A DNA stretch of 64,000 nt, taken from assembly GCF_029892045.1 (NCBI RefSeq), contig NZ_CP120368.1, forward strand, positions 680,001 to 744,000. Reading direction: 5' to 3'. Both the position numbers and the translations under genes were made by a program. Origin of the DNA: Sinorhizobium numidicum (GTDB lineage Bacteria > Pseudomonadota > Alphaproteobacteria > Rhizobiales > Rhizobiaceae). Shown piece by piece: positions 36,364-44,143 of the stretch (within the stretch, counting starts at the first letter, position 1; every line of letters starts with the position of its first letter). The notes under the pieces are model-generated. The model saw only the letters and a program-made list of their open reading frames with translations, was not told the origin of the DNA and searched no databases.

Positions 36364-36929
36364 TGCTGAAGCTTGCTCTTACCGGGGTTTGGGTCTGTGC
36401 CGTTACGCTCGGATCCGTGTATTTTTCGATCCAGCATGCTTCGGCGCCCGTTATCTCGGAGGCCGAAGCCGACCGTCGCGCCGCAGAAGAATATGTCCCG
36501 GGAGAAATCATTACCGTCCCGATCATCAGGGACGGAGCCGTGCAGGGATATTTCCTTGCAAAGCTCTCCTTTTCGGCAATGAGGGAAGGAATCGCGAAGC
36601 TGCACGCACCTCTTCGCCAGGTCGTCACGGATGAGCTCTATGATCTGCTTGTCGGCTCAAAACTAATCGACGTCGCCGATATGGGGACATTCGATCTTCC
36701 GAGCTTCAAGAACGCGGTCAAGGATGGCCTCAACGGCAAGCTCGGAAGCGAAGTGATTACCGAAGTTCTGGTCGAGCAGCTCGAATATCTCACCAAGGAT
36801 GATGTCGAACGCGTGGCCAACAGCCAAAACAGGCCGTACCAGAAGCCGGTCGCCATCGTCGACCGAAATGGCAAAGTCGCTTCCGATAAGATTCCGGAAG
36901 GTGCGGTGAAGGCCACAAGCGGACATTGA
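36363..36929 (+). CDS. FliL-like membrane-anchored protein
   Basis: The 188-residue protein has an N-terminal hydrophobic anchor (about 1-27, LALTGVWVCAVTLGSVYFSI) and a periplasmic domain. The periplasmic pattern (VPGEIITVPIIRDGAVQGYFLAKLSFSAM, then VVTDELYDLLVGSKLIDVADMGTFDLPSFKNAVKDGLNGKLGSEVITEVLVEQLEYL) resembles the FliL/stomatin-like fold: strand pair, helix, short helix, then a final strand. It is a second FliL-like gene besides 12767. It overlaps the FlgN-like gene by one base and ends the flagellar island. Confidence 0.65.
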   Translation: MLKLALTGVWVCAVTLGSVYFSIQHASAPVISEAEADRRAAEEYVPGEIITVPIIRDGAVQGYFLAKLSFSAMREGIAKLHAPLRQVVTDELYDLLVGSKLIDVADMGTFDLPSFKNAVKDGLNGKLGSEVITEVLVEQLEYLTKDDVERVANSQNRPYQKPVAIVDRNGKVASDKIPEGAVKATSGH

Positions 36930-36930
36930 T

Positions 36931-37029
36931 CTACCGCACGTTCCTTAATCGGGAGCCGATTTTAAGACATGCAGCAATTCAGAGTGCTGCAGCGACCTTG
37001 TGCGTCTTAAACGACGCACGGCGCCGTAG
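36931..37029 (+). repeat. RIME-type repeat, copy between flagellar island and GT2 gene
   Basis: The left palindrome is partly decayed (CTACCGCACG...GACATGCAG around TTAATCGGGAGCCGATTTTAA). The right palindrome is intact (TGCAGCGACC...GTGCGTCTTAAACGACGCAC...GCGCCGTAG). It begins two bases after the last flagellar stop codon. Confidence 0.75.
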
Positions 37030-37046
37030 GACTGCGCCGACGCAAG

Positions 37047-38039
37047 TCACCCTTTCGGCTCGTCGGGGGATTGCTCGCCGACAAAACCGATTTCGGCCAT
37101 CAGACGGCCCACTGCCACATAGAAGTGATAGAGGCCTGCGGCGGCAAGGCCGGTTTCCGCCCAAAGCTTGAGACCACGCGGCAGCGAAGTCACGAGCAGC
37201 GCAAGGGATTTACCAACCGTTTTCAGTCGGCCGGCGAAAGTCGAATCGCGCTGGTGCTCCAGGAGTGTCGAAATCGCGCCAGCTTCGAGGCTGCGGGCAC
37301 GGGCCCATGACGCCGTCGTGTGATGCGCCGGGACCGTCTCCGCGACCCATGCCTCCGCTGCCCAGGCAAACGAGAATCCCTTGGCCTTGCAGCGGTTGAA
37401 GAAGTCCGCGTCGCCGCCACCGGGGAAATTCAGGGCCGGATCCAGAAACGGCTGGGCCATGGCGTTGAGCACAGGCCTGGTCAGAAGGACGTTGCCGGCG
37501 GAATAGAGTACCGGCACCTGTCCTGTCGCTTCGTAATGGGGCGCAAAGACCGGATGTCTCTTCCATCTTTGCCCTTTCGGATCCTCGAAGACGGGCAGTT
37601 GTGGGCCGCCAACGATGTCCGCTCCTTGCGCTTCCTGGACCGCAGCAAGACAATCGAGCCATTCGGGCGCGGCCACTTCATCGTCATAGATGACGGCCAG
37701 GGTGCGCAGATTGGGATAGCGCTCGAGGGCCATCGCCCATCCGGCATTGCAGGCATGGCTGTGTCCACGACGCTGGGCGACGATAATGGTGGAATCGGAC
37801 GGATGCCCGAGAAAGAAGCCTTTTGCCGCTTCTGCGCCGGCCAGGCCGTCGGCGTCGTTCTCGACCACGATTGTTGCGCAGGGAACGTCAGGCCGTTGTG
37901 AAATGATGGTTTTCAGCGTCTTGATGAGGTGATCCGGACGACGAAAGGTCGGCAGGACCACGACGAGTTCGATATCCGCCGCGTCCTCCAGTTCGGTCTG
38001 AAAGTGGACGGAAGTATCCTGACCAGTCGGCGTCATCAT
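37047..38039 (-). CDS. Family 2 glycosyltransferase
   Basis: The 330-residue protein has a GT-A fold. The N-terminal nucleotide-binding strand is IELVVVLPTFRRPDHLIKTLKTIISQ, the acidic metal-binding motif is in LAVIYDDEVAAPEWL, and the acceptor region has FLDPALNFPGGGDADFFNRC. The C-terminus (SLALLVTSLPRGLKLWAETGLAAAGLYHFYVAVGRLMAEIG) looks membrane-associated. Sugar and acceptor cannot be told. The ATG at 38039 has AGGGG upstream; an open frame continues to 38072. Lying next to the flagellar island it might act in surface polysaccharide or filament modification, but nothing proves it. Confidence 0.85.
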   Translation of the reverse strand: MMTPTGQDTSVHFQTELEDAADIELVVVLPTFRRPDHLIKTLKTIISQRPDVPCATIVVENDADGLAGAEAAKGFFLGHPSDSTIIVAQRRGHSHACNAGWAMALERYPNLRTLAVIYDDEVAAPEWLDCLAAVQEAQGADIVGGPQLPVFEDPKGQRWKRHPVFAPHYEATGQVPVLYSAGNVLLTRPVLNAMAQPFLDPALNFPGGGDADFFNRCKAKGFSFAWAAEAWVAETVPAHHTTASWARARSLEAGAISTLLEHQRDSTFAGRLKTVGKSLALLVTSLPRGLKLWAETGLAAAGLYHFYVAVGRLMAEIGFVGEQSPDEPKG

Positions 38040-38231
38040 CAAAGCCCCTGCGCGCAGAGTGCAGACTAGCACTACAGCAGATCTTCCTAAACAGATGTTG
38101 AATCTGGAAAGCGGTTTTTGAATGAGAGCTTTAAGCGCAACTTCACCGCGTGCCGCTAAAAGCTGGAGGAACGGTTTTCACCACGCGTATCTCTCTTCAC
38201 CCGTGCCGGCGCGAATCTTGGGAACAAATGC

Positions 38232-38963
38232 ATGACGAACTCGCTCCTGCGCGGCGCCGCTAAACCGCTCAACCCGACGACCGGCGACATAGCCCCCCGC
38301 GACCTTGGATGGGCCGAAGCGCTCGCCTTCGCGGACAGGGCGGTCTCTCGGGCCAAGGGACAGGTGATGGTGACCTTCCTGAATGCGGGCAGTGCCAAGC
38401 TGACGATGCGGGACGAAGGGCAGGGGGACGCGCTTCGGCGACAGGAGTTGAGCGGATGCGACGCCGCTCGCGCTTCTCGCCTGTCCTGCGACCGGGTGTT
38501 TGCAGCCAAACTGAACGAGTCCGATTTCGTGCCAGCGCTCCTGACTTACGTCGAAAAACCGATGCGTGTCGCTTTGGTCGGTTCGCGCAGCGACGTTCTG
38601 CAGTGCGCTGCCGCAGTTTTCCGGGCTCGCACGCCCTGGCACGAATTCGTTCCGATCATGGATGCCTTCTGCGACCATTCAATTTCGCAGAAGGTTCTCG
38701 ATCGCCTGCATTCGCTTGCGCCGGACATTCTTGTCGTTGCCGTAGAGGGCCTGCCACAACGCAAATGCGTCGACCGACGACTAGGTCAAGACGAGGCGCC
38801 TCTCGTCATCACGGTGAGCGCTCTTTTCGATCATGTCACGCAGGAACAGGCTGCGGCGCCGACGCTTCTCCGCCATCCCGGACTGGGGTGGCTCTATCGC
38901 CTTCTCCTGGGATTTCGGCGGCTGTGGCGCCGGCACTTCCTGGGCGATCCCGTTGTTTCCTAG
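38232..38963 (+). CDS. Divergent WecG/TagA/CpsF-family protein
   Basis: The 243-residue protein matches WecG/TagA glycosyltransferases in its second half (MRVALVGSRSDVL, LAPDILVVAVEGLP, and the terminal LGWLYRLLLGFRRLWRRHFLG that is diagnostic of the family). Key positions are changed. The N-terminal PDG motif appears as GCDA, and the GxPxQE loop reads GLPQRKC. It may be inactive or have altered specificity. It is divergent from the GT2 gene, 192 bases apart. The start is ATG 38232 with no strong ribosome site. The function is unknown. Confidence 0.65.
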   Translation: MTNSLLRGAAKPLNPTTGDIAPRDLGWAEALAFADRAVSRAKGQVMVTFLNAGSAKLTMRDEGQGDALRRQELSGCDAARASRLSCDRVFAAKLNESDFVPALLTYVEKPMRVALVGSRSDVLQCAAAVFRARTPWHEFVPIMDAFCDHSISQKVLDRLHSLAPDILVVAVEGLPQRKCVDRRLGQDEAPLVITVSALFDHVTQEQAAAPTLLRHPGLGWLYRLLLGFRRLWRRHFLGDPVVS

Positions 38964-39246
38964 GGGCGCCGAGCCGCGGTCGATCCGCTTCCGGCATCTT
39001 GGCGCCGGCCGATAAGCCACTCGGACGCTGCGCTCTCGCATCGGCTGATCCACAGCAATTTGCTGCATGCCGGCTGCGACCTTTCACAAATGCAAGGAAA
39101 TGCGACGCTCGCCGGCCGATCGCGGCCTCGGCACTTTCCGGCTCTTGCATTTATGCGTTTGGGACAGCATAGGGCGCATGCAGGCAATCGCGCGATGCCG
39201 CGCGAATTAGAGTGTGCCGCGTTCGAGACAAATCGGGAGATACGCC

Positions 39247-40146
39247 GTGACGACTGTGATTGATGGCAAGGCCGTTGCCGCATCGGTCATCGAAACCGTG
39301 AAATCCGCCACCAGAACGCTGGAGAGCGAGACGGGCGTACGTGCGGGCCTCGCAGTGGTCATCGTTGGAGACGATCCGGCGAGTCACGCCTATGTGTCGT
39401 CGAAGAGCAAGATGGCCAAGGAATGCGGTTTTCTCTCCATCCAGCACACGCTGCCGAACGAGACGTCGCAACAGGACCTGGCAAAGTTGGTCGCAGACCT
39501 CAATGCCGACCCCGAGATTCACGGCATTCTCGTGCAATTGCCGCTGCCGAAGCCGCTTCAATCGGAGCCGATCATCCAGTCGGTTCTCCCGGAGAAGGAC
39601 GTCGACGGCCTCCATGTCGTCAACGCCGGCAAGCTCGCTACAGGCGACCTCGAGGGCGGGCTCGTCTCCTGTACTCCGGCCGGCGCGATGGTGTTCGTGC
39701 GCCGCACCTATGGCGAAGATCTTTCCGGTCTCAATGCTGTCGTCGTCGGTCGCTCCAACCTCTTCGGCAAACCGATGTCGGCCCTGCTTCTTGCAGCCAA
39801 TGCAACGGTGACCACCGCGCATTCGCGCACCAAGGACCTCCCGGCCGTCTGCCGCGATGCGGATATTCTCGTGGCCGCAGTCGGCCGTCCGGAAATGATC
39901 AAGGCGGATTGGGTGAAGCCTGGCGCGATGGTGATCGACGTCGGTATCAATCGCGTTCCGGCGCCGGAAAGAGGCGAGGGCAAGACGAAGCTCGTCGGCG
40001 ATGTCGCCTTCGAGGAATGCGCCAAGATCGCAAGCGTCATCACCCCGGTGCCGGGCGGCGTCGGGCCGATGACGATCGCTATGCTGATGGCGAACACGAT
40101 CATTGCCGCCTATCGCAAGGCGGGCCGCAAGCCGCCGAAGTTCTGA
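39247..40146 (+). CDS. folD: Bifunctional methylenetetrahydrofolate dehydrogenase/cyclohydrolase FolD
   Basis: FolD interconverts 5,10-methylene-, 5,10-methenyl- and 10-formyl-tetrahydrofolate in the cytoplasm. The 299-residue product from GTG 39247 (GGGAG seven bases upstream) has the catalytic [16 protein letters not shown] motif and ILVQLPLPK. It also has the NADP-binding [15 protein letters not shown] segment and the C-terminal [14 protein letters not shown] signature. The open frame extends upstream to 39214, but the GTG has the better ribosome site and family N-terminus. It is monocistronic and convergent with aglR. Confidence 0.96.
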   Translation: MTTVIDGKAVAASVIETVKSATRTLESETGVRAGLAVVIVGDDPASHAYVSSKSKMAKECGFLSIQHTLPNETSQQDLAKLVADLNADPEIHGILVQLPLPKPLQSEPIIQSVLPEKDVDGLHVVNAGKLATGDLEGGLVSCTPAGAMVFVRRTYGEDLSGLNAVVVGRSNLFGKPMSALLLAANATVTTAHSRTKDLPAVCRDADILVAAVGRPEMIKADWVKPGAMVIDVGINRVPAPERGEGKTKLVGDVAFEECAKIASVITPVPGGVGPMTIAMLMANTIIAAYRKAGRKPPKF

Positions 40147-40190
40147 CGATCGCGATCGCTTTCACGAAGAAAGGGATGCCTCCTTTCCTG

Positions 40191-41222
40191 CTACCGGCCG
40201 GGCGCCGGTCCTGTCGAAGCTCTGACGATCAGTTCGGCGCGCCACAGCTCCTGTTCCGGATAGTCGCCACTGTCGAGAATCCCGCCGATCAGTCGCGTGG
40301 CAATACGAGCTCCGGCCGCCCGGAGCGATGAGCGGGTGGTGGTGAGCGGCACGCTGAAATTCTCCGGCTTCAGCATCGGCAAAACGTCGTCGTGGGCGAT
40401 GACAGAAATGTCGGCGCCGATGGTGAGGCCCGCCTGATTGATCGCACGCACTGCGCCGAGCGCCAGTACGGTACTGGAGCAGAGAACGGCGGTGGGCGGA
40501 TCCGGCTGCTGCAGGAAACTCTGCATGCTGCGATAGCCATATTCGTCGGTCATGACCGAGTGATGGACCAGGGCTTCGTCGAGACGGAGGCCCCACTCTT
40601 CCAGCGCACGCATCAGCCCCTTTTTTCGACGGATGGAGAAGGTCAGGTATTCCAGCCCGTTGATCAACGCGATCCGCTGATGGCCGAGCTGGAGCAGAAG
40701 CTTGGCCGCGTCATAGAACGCACGCGTATTGTCGATATCGAGGAACGGGTAGTCCTGCGGTCCGCCGATCGATCTGCCATGCACGACGAAGGGCATCGAG
40801 AGCGATTTCAGCATGGCGATGCGTGGGTCGTTCGCGCGCATGTAGGCGAGGAAGACCGCGTCGACGGTGCCGCTTGCCGCGAGGCGTCGAAATGTTGCTT
40901 CCTCGTCCTCCGGCGCGCTCGGATTGAGGACGAAGTGAAAGTCGTGCTTGATGGCCGCCTCGCCGAGGCCGGCGAGAAACTCGCCGAAATGAATATCGGA
41001 GTCGATGCCGGGCGCGATTGGCATGACAAGGCCGATGGAATAGGCCTTTCCCGTCGCGAGCCGCTGAGCGGCCCTATTGGGCCGATAGCCGGTCTCGCGC
41101 ACCGCCTGCAGGACCCGTTGCCGTGTTTCCGCGTTGACTTCCGGGTAGCCGTTCAGCGCTCGGCTGACTGTCGTCTGCGACAGGCCGAGCAGCTCCGCCA
41201 GCTGCTTAAGATTAACCGGCAT
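40191..41222 (-). CDS. aglR: LacI-family regulator AglR of alpha-glucoside genes
   Basis: A 343-residue transcription factor. The N-terminal HTH (MPVNLKQLAELLGLSQTTVSRALNGYPEVNAETRQRVLQAVRETGYRPN) is typical of the LacI family, followed by a periplasmic-binding-like sensor domain. The start ATG at 41222 is nine bases after GGAGGA; an upstream extension to 41303 would run through the operator. It is divergent from aglE. Two identical 12-bp palindromes in the shared intergenic region are the likely operators. By analogy with S. meliloti it represses aglEFGAK in the absence of alpha-glucosides. Confidence 0.9.
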   Translation of the reverse strand: MPVNLKQLAELLGLSQTTVSRALNGYPEVNAETRQRVLQAVRETGYRPNRAAQRLATGKAYSIGLVMPIAPGIDSDIHFGEFLAGLGEAAIKHDFHFVLNPSAPEDEEATFRRLAASGTVDAVFLAYMRANDPRIAMLKSLSMPFVVHGRSIGGPQDYPFLDIDNTRAFYDAAKLLLQLGHQRIALINGLEYLTFSIRRKKGLMRALEEWGLRLDEALVHHSVMTDEYGYRSMQSFLQQPDPPTAVLCSSTVLALGAVRAINQAGLTIGADISVIAHDDVLPMLKPENFSVPLTTTRSSLRAAGARIATRLIGGILDSGDYPEQELWRAELIVRASTGPAPGR

Positions 41223-41237
41223 GCTCCGCATTCCTCC

Positions 41238-41249
41238 CAAAGCGCTTTG
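41238..41249. promoter_or_regulatory. AglR operator, aglR-proximal
   Basis: The perfect palindrome CAAAGCGCTTTG, followed by AAT. It lies 15 bases upstream of the aglR start, so binding here would also give autorepression. The sequence is of the LacI/GalR operator type with a central CG. Confidence 0.8.
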
Positions 41250-41439
41250 AATATTGCTTTTCTTTTTGTTGTCGCGGCAAGCGCTCTTTTTGTCCTCTAT
41301 CACTCGTCCGGGGCATGAAAAAGCAGAAAACCGTCTCTTCGCGTCGCAAAATGTTGACGCACAGCAAAATTCTGACGCACTGGGGCGCTGGTGGAAAGCT
41401 CTTGACTCTTCGTCTGCCGCGATGGTTTCTTAGCAAACT

Positions 41440-41451
41440 CAAAGCGCTTTG
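41440..41451. promoter_or_regulatory. AglR operator, aglE-proximal
   Basis: A second exact copy of CAAAGCGCTTTG followed by AAT, 64 bases before the aglE start and 202 bases centre to centre from the first. Paired sites of this kind allow DNA looping by a tetrameric or paired-dimer LacI-type repressor. Confidence 0.8.
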
Positions 41452-41515
41452 AATTCGCGCTTGGTGATCCGCCCGTGGCGCAACGTCCGGGTTTCATGTT
41501 GGGGAGGAGAAGAAC

Positions 41516-42874
41516 GTGAAAAGATCATTTCTGATGGGTGTGGCTGCGCTCGCTCTGATGGCAGGGGCCGCGAACGCCGCCGACCTCAAGTTCAAGCCGG
41601 GCGAGGATTCCAAGTTCAACTGGGCGAGCTTCGAGGAGTTCAAGAAAGGTCATGACCTGAAAGGTCAGACACTGACGATCTTCGGCCCTTGGCGCGGCGA
41701 GGACGAGGCTCTGTTCAAGAGTGTCTATGCCTATTTCGTCGAAGCGACGGGTGCTGAGATCAAGTATTCGTCCTCCGAGAACTACGAGCAGCAGATCGTC
41801 ATCGATACCCAGGCCGGCAGCCCGCCGGATGTGGCGATCCTGCCGCAGCCGGGTCTGATTGCCGATCTTGCCTCCAAGGGTTATCTGACGCCGCTGGGCG
41901 ACGAAACCAAGCAATGGCTGCTCGACAACTATGCCGCAGGTCAGTCCTGGGTGGATCTCTCCACCTATAACGGCAAGGACGGCACGGCGGCTCTCTATGC
42001 CTTCCCCTATAAGATCGACGTCAAATCACTCGTCTGGTACGTGCCGGAAAATTTCGAAGACGCCGGTTACGAAGTGCCGAAGACCATGGAGGAGTTGAAG
42101 GCGCTGACGGAGAAGATCGCCGCTGACGGGGAGAAGCCCTGGTGCATCGGTCTCGGCTCCGGCGGTGCGACCGGATGGCCCGCAACGGACTGGGTCGAAG
42201 ACCTGATGCTGCGCACGCAGGCGCCCGATGTCTACGACAAATGGGTCAAGAACGAGATCCCCTTCAACGACCCGGCTGTCACCGGCGCGCTTGACGAATT
42301 CGGCTGGTTCGCCCGCAACGATCAGTTCGTCGATGGCGGCGCGGCCGCCGTCGCCTCCACCGACTTCCGCGACAGCCCGAAAGGTCTCTTCACCTCTCCG
42401 CCGAAGTGCTATCTGCACCATCAGGCCTCGTTCATCCCGTCGTTCTTCCCCGAAGGGACAGTCATCGGCGAGGATGCGGACTTCTTCTACATGCCGCCTT
42501 ACGAGAGCAAGAAGGAACTCGGCAATCCGGTGCTCGGCGCCGGTACGCTCGCGCTGATCACCAAGGATACGCCGGCCGCACGCGCCTTCATCGAGTTCTT
42601 GAAGACGCCGATCGCGCATGAGGTCTGGATGGCGCAGACGAGCTTCCTTACGCCCTACAAGAGCGTCAATGTCGACATCTACGGCAATCCGCCGCTTAAA
42701 AAGCAGGGCGAAATCCTGCTCAGCGCGACGACCTTCCGCTTCGACGGTTCTGACCTGATGCCGGGCAAGATCGGTGCCGGCGCCTTCTGGACCGGCATGG
42801 TCGATTTCGTCGGCGGCAAGTCGTCGGCCGATGTCGCGGCCGACGTGCAGAAGGCTTGGGACGCCATCAAGTAA
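41516..42874 (+). CDS. aglE: Alpha-glucoside ABC transporter substrate-binding protein AglE
   Basis: The periplasmic binding protein of the alpha-glucoside (sucrose, maltose, trehalose) importer described in S. meliloti. The 452-residue precursor has a signal peptide (MKRSFLMGVAALALMAGAANA, cut near residue 21) and the family-1 solute-binding fold. Visible pieces are LTIFGPWRGEDEALFKSVYAYFVEATGAEIKYSSSENYEQQI and ALITKDTPAARAFIEFLKTP. The start is GTG with GGGGAGGAG eight bases upstream. A strong hairpin and a RIME repeat separate it from the permease genes, which would favour higher AglE levels. Confidence 0.94.
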   Translation: MKRSFLMGVAALALMAGAANAADLKFKPGEDSKFNWASFEEFKKGHDLKGQTLTIFGPWRGEDEALFKSVYAYFVEATGAEIKYSSSENYEQQIVIDTQAGSPPDVAILPQPGLIADLASKGYLTPLGDETKQWLLDNYAAGQSWVDLSTYNGKDGTAALYAFPYKIDVKSLVWYVPENFEDAGYEVPKTMEELKALTEKIAADGEKPWCIGLGSGGATGWPATDWVEDLMLRTQAPDVYDKWVKNEIPFNDPAVTGALDEFGWFARNDQFVDGGAAAVASTDFRDSPKGLFTSPPKCYLHHQASFIPSFFPEGTVIGEDADFFYMPPYESKKELGNPVLGAGTLALITKDTPAARAFIEFLKTPIAHEVWMAQTSFLTPYKSVNVDIYGNPPLKKQGEILLSATTFRFDGSDLMPGKIGAGAFWTGMVDFVGGKSSADVAADVQKAWDAIK

Positions 42875-42884
42875 ACCTCAAAGT

Positions 42885-42911
42885 GGCGGACGAACACGGG
42901 TGTCGTCCGCC
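42885..42911 (+). terminator. Stable hairpin after aglE
   Basis: GGCGGACGA.CAC pairs with GTGTCGTCCGCC (one bulged base, two-base loop), 10 bases after the aglE stop, followed by CTTTCCTC. It may terminate part of the transcripts or protect the aglE mRNA 3' end, a common arrangement after binding-protein genes. Confidence 0.65.
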
Positions 42912-43013
42912 CTTTCCTCACTTCGGGTTGTTCAGCGAAATTGCGGGCCATCCCAAAAACGAGCGGTAGCCGCCGTCACGCGATGCGCTGGAGCGTCCTG
43001 CTCCGGCGGCATT

Positions 43014-43116
43014 TACAGCGCCGCGCGTCTAATTAGACGCGCAAAGGTCGCTGTAGCACTTTGAATCGCTGCATGATTTTGTCCTTAAATCGATTCCGAT
43101 TTAAGGAATCATGCAG
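43014..43116 (-). repeat. RIME-type repeat between aglE and aglF (inverted)
   Basis: A full double palindrome: TACAGCGCCGCGCGTCTAATTAGACGCGC...GCTGTAG, then CTGCATGATT...AATCATGCAG around CCTTAAATCGATTCCGATTTAAGG. The left arm is one of the best preserved in the window. It ends 18 bases before the aglF ATG. Confidence 0.85.
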
Positions 43117-43134
43117 TAAGGGGGAGGATGTGTC

Positions 43135-44142
43135 ATGCAGCTCGTCGCTGCCATTCTGATGATGATAGCCGGTGTTCTGGCCTGCGCGGCGTATTTCTGG
43201 AGCACCAATTTCATCCTTGATTGGATTTTTCCCTCGAAGGGGCTGTCGGGTGCCGCTGCATCCCGCAATCTGCGCATCACCAATGCCATCCGGCCCTGGC
43301 TGTTCCTCGCGCCGGCCCTGTTTGCGCTGACAATCTATCTCATCTATCCCGTCATCCAATCCGCGATCTTGAGCCTCCATGACAGGGGAGGCCTGAATTT
43401 CGTCGGGCTGCGCAACTACGTCTGGATGATCAACGACGGTGAGTTCCGGCAGTCGATCTTCAACAACTTCCTTTGGCTTCTGGTCGTTCCGGCGCTTTCG
43501 ACGTTCTTCGGTCTGATCATCGCCGCGCTGACGGACCGCATCTGGTGGGGCAACATCGCCAAGACGCTGATCTTCATGCCGATGGCGATCTCCTTCGTCG
43601 GCGCCGCAGTGATCTGGAAATTCATCTATGACTATCGGGCCGAGGGGTCCGAACAGATCGGCCTGTTGAACGCGATCGTCGTCGCCTTCGGGGGCTTGCC
43701 GGAGGCGTGGATCACGTTGCCCTTCTGGAACAATTTCTTCCTGATGGTGATCCTCATCTGGATCCAGACAGGCTTCGCAATGGTGATCCTGTCAGCGGCT
43801 CTGCGCGGCATTCCCGAGGAGACAATCGAAGCTGCCGTCATCGATGGCGCCAATGGCTGGCAGATCTTCTTCAAGATCATGGTGCCGCAGATATGGGGCA
43901 CGATCGCCGTGGTCTGGACGACCATCACCATCCTGGTGCTCAAGGTCTTCGATATCGTGCTGGCGATGACGAACGGGCAATGGCAGAGCCAGGTGCTCGC
44001 GAACCTGATGTTCGACTGGATGTTCCGAGGCGGCGGTGATTTCGGCCGCGGCGCCTCGATTGCAGTGGTGATCATGGTGCTCGTCATTCCGATCATGATC
44101 TGGAATATCCGCAACGCGACCAAGGAAATGGGGGGCCGTTGA
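43135..44142 (+). CDS. aglF: Alpha-glucoside ABC transporter permease AglF
   Basis: An inner-membrane permease of the MalF type. The 335-residue protein has an N-terminal pair of hydrophobic segments (about 1-22 and 50-75) and then the binding-protein-dependent transport domain. The EAA loop is EETIEAAVIDGANGWQIFFKIMVPQIWG near residue 225-250, and further membrane segments follow. The ATG is preceded by GGGGGAGGA. aglG starts one base after its stop. Confidence 0.93.
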   Translation: MQLVAAILMMIAGVLACAAYFWSTNFILDWIFPSKGLSGAAASRNLRITNAIRPWLFLAPALFALTIYLIYPVIQSAILSLHDRGGLNFVGLRNYVWMINDGEFRQSIFNNFLWLLVVPALSTFFGLIIAALTDRIWWGNIAKTLIFMPMAISFVGAAVIWKFIYDYRAEGSEQIGLLNAIVVAFGGLPEAWITLPFWNNFFLMVILIWIQTGFAMVILSAALRGIPEETIEAAVIDGANGWQIFFKIMVPQIWGTIAVVWTTITILVLKVFDIVLAMTNGQWQSQVLANLMFDWMFRGGGDFGRGASIAVVIMVLVIPIMIWNIRNATKEMGGR

Positions 44143-44143
44143 G

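Noticed and set aside
36930..39246. A genomic-island boundary between the flagellar cluster and folD
   Set aside because: The gene content changes, but I see no integrase, tRNA gene or marked shift in composition.
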